A stretch of DNA of 7,179 bases. Source: Phycisphaeraceae bacterium (GTDB lineage: Bacteria > Planctomycetota > Phycisphaerae > Phycisphaerales > Phycisphaeraceae). The notes below the pieces were generated by a model. It was not told the origin of the DNA. It did not search any database and saw nothing but the letters and a program-made list of their open reading frames with translations. Shown here one piece after another: positions 6,535 through 7,179 of the stretch. Made by a program: the position numbers and the translations under genes. The stretch is taken from NCBI GenBank assembly GCA_029260695.1, contig JAJDCT010000090.1, positions 1-7,179 on the forward strand, given 5' to 3'. How positions within the stretch are numbered: position 1 is the first letter of the stretch; the number at the start of each line of letters is the position of its first letter.

Positions 6535-7179
6535 TCAGGACAGACGCAGTAGTTCACATTCGACCAATGGACGCAGGTCCCAGCCGCCGGTCAGGTCTTC
6601 GGCAATCAACTCGATAAGCCGACCATCCACGCGGCGGCAAGCGGCGTTCCATTGCTGCTTGAGTGTTTGAAGACGCTGCAGATATCTCTCCTTTGCAGAG
6701 GTATCCAGGCGAACCTCGCGCAGCAGGCCTGTCTCGCTGTCGACAAGGCGCAGGTCGCCGGTCCAGGATGGGTCGGCGTCTTGTGCCCCGAGCAATTGCA
6801 CGACGAACAACGCCGACGCCCCTTCCGCAAGACGGCTGACGATCGGCCAGGGGTCGCTGTCAAACAACAAATCACTGATTAACACCCGGACACCCCGGCG
6901 TCTAAGTTTCAGACCTGCGGTGATCGGGGTGAGCCCAAGCGGCTGCCTGCCGTCAAACCCGGGCCAGGCCCAACCCGCGGGGTCGCCCTCACCGCCGGGG
7001 ACCTGTGAGTTTTGTTCGCCGACGGCGTAGAGCCTGCGTGACCAGCGCGCGTTGTCCGCCGCCGCCGAGAGCGCCGCTGCCAACCCAAGCGCTGAGGAAG
7101 GTTTGTCGGAACCGGTCAGCGCCATCGAGCGGGACGCGTCGATCAGGACATCCAGGTGAGGCGTGACCTCTTCGCGGTG
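6535..7179 (-). CDS. DUF58/VWA-domain protein (C-terminal 214 aa; start beyond right edge)
   Basis: The reading frame is open through the right edge, so the 5' end is missing. The visible residues begin HREEVTPHLDVLIDASRSM, which carries an intact MIDAS motif (DASRS) in the typical DUF58 position after a beta-strand. Next come RVLISDLLFDSDPW, the usual DUF58 segment supplying a second acidic residue, and SALFVVQLLGAQDADPSWTGDLRLVDSETG, close to the family pattern of an acidic loop followed by a xLVDxExG strand. The protein ends with a helical region and TGA at 6537-6535. The Met encoded at 7125 is the M of SRSM inside the metal-binding motif and cannot be the true start. DUF58 proteins are generally encoded right after a MoxR-type AAA+ ATPase, whose gene I would expect off the right edge. 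The BatA-type gene starts 12 nt downstream. Family call secure; biological role unknown. Confidence 0.92.
   Translation of the reverse strand, partial: HREEVTPHLDVLIDASRSMALTGSDKPSSALGLAAALSAAADNARWSRRLYAVGEQNSQVPGGEGDPAGWAWPGFDGRQPLGLTPITAGLKLRRRGVRVLISDLLFDSDPWPIVSRLAEGASALFVVQLLGAQDADPSWTGDLRLVDSETGLLREVRLDTSAKERYLQRLQTLKQQWNAACRRVDGRLIELIAEDLTGGWDLRPLVECELLRLS

Noticed and set aside
7123..7125. ATG at 7125 as the start of the DUF58 gene
   Set aside because: It lies inside the MIDAS motif (DASRSM); the frame continues upstream through conserved DUF58 sequence to the window edge.
1..7179. Search for CRISPR arrays, tRNAs, insertion sequences and toxin-antitoxin pairs
   Set aside because: I saw no regularly spaced repeats, no cloverleaf-like sequence in the intergenic DNA, and no transposase or short paired genes; nearly all of the window is accounted for by five genes.

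Overview
The window is GC-rich bacterial DNA. Every gene I can support reads on the minus strand, so transcription runs right to left. The YebC sequence, and the cluster of a DUF58 protein, a BatA-type VWA protein and a large VWA/glutamine-amidotransferase-like protein, most resemble Planctomycetota, perhaps the Phycisphaerae. That placement is inference from recalled family resemblance; there is no rRNA or other direct taxonomic marker here.

In transcription order: (1) 7179-6535 is the C-terminal part of a DUF58/VWA protein whose start lies beyond the right edge. (2) 6522-4555 is a membrane-anchored BatA-type protein (655 aa). (3) 4558-1718 is a 946-aa membrane protein with two VWA domains and a split glutamine-amidotransferase-like domain; it begins with a TTG codon that overlaps the previous stop. 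(4) A 150-bp intergenic region (1568-1717) holds a perfect 10-bp inverted repeat, a second imperfect hairpin followed by a T7 run, and a possible promoter. (5) 1567-815 is a YebC/PmpR/TACO1-family protein (250 aa). (6) 782 to the left edge is the N-terminal 260 aa of an exported protein with an Ig-like domain followed by what looks like the start of an S41 (C-terminal-processing/tricorn-type) peptidase.

Genes 1-3 are packed tightly (12-nt gap, then 4-nt overlap) and form one operon. Such DUF58-BatA-VWA sets usually follow a MoxR-type AAA+ ATPase gene, which would lie just outside the window to the right. The likely product is an envelope assembly in which a cytoplasmic ATPase and DUF58 protein work with two membrane proteins that present VWA metal-binding domains, probably on the periplasmic side. 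The substrate is unknown. yebC and the peptidase gene form a second, probably co-transcribed pair (32-nt gap), separated from the VWA operon by the structured intergenic region.

I found no tRNA, rRNA, CRISPR array, insertion sequence or phage gene. The most unusual material is the nested architecture of the 946-aa protein, which seems to have lost amidotransferase catalysis, and the hairpin-rich leader of yebC. The system belongs to a recognisable family, and I do not claim it is wholly new.
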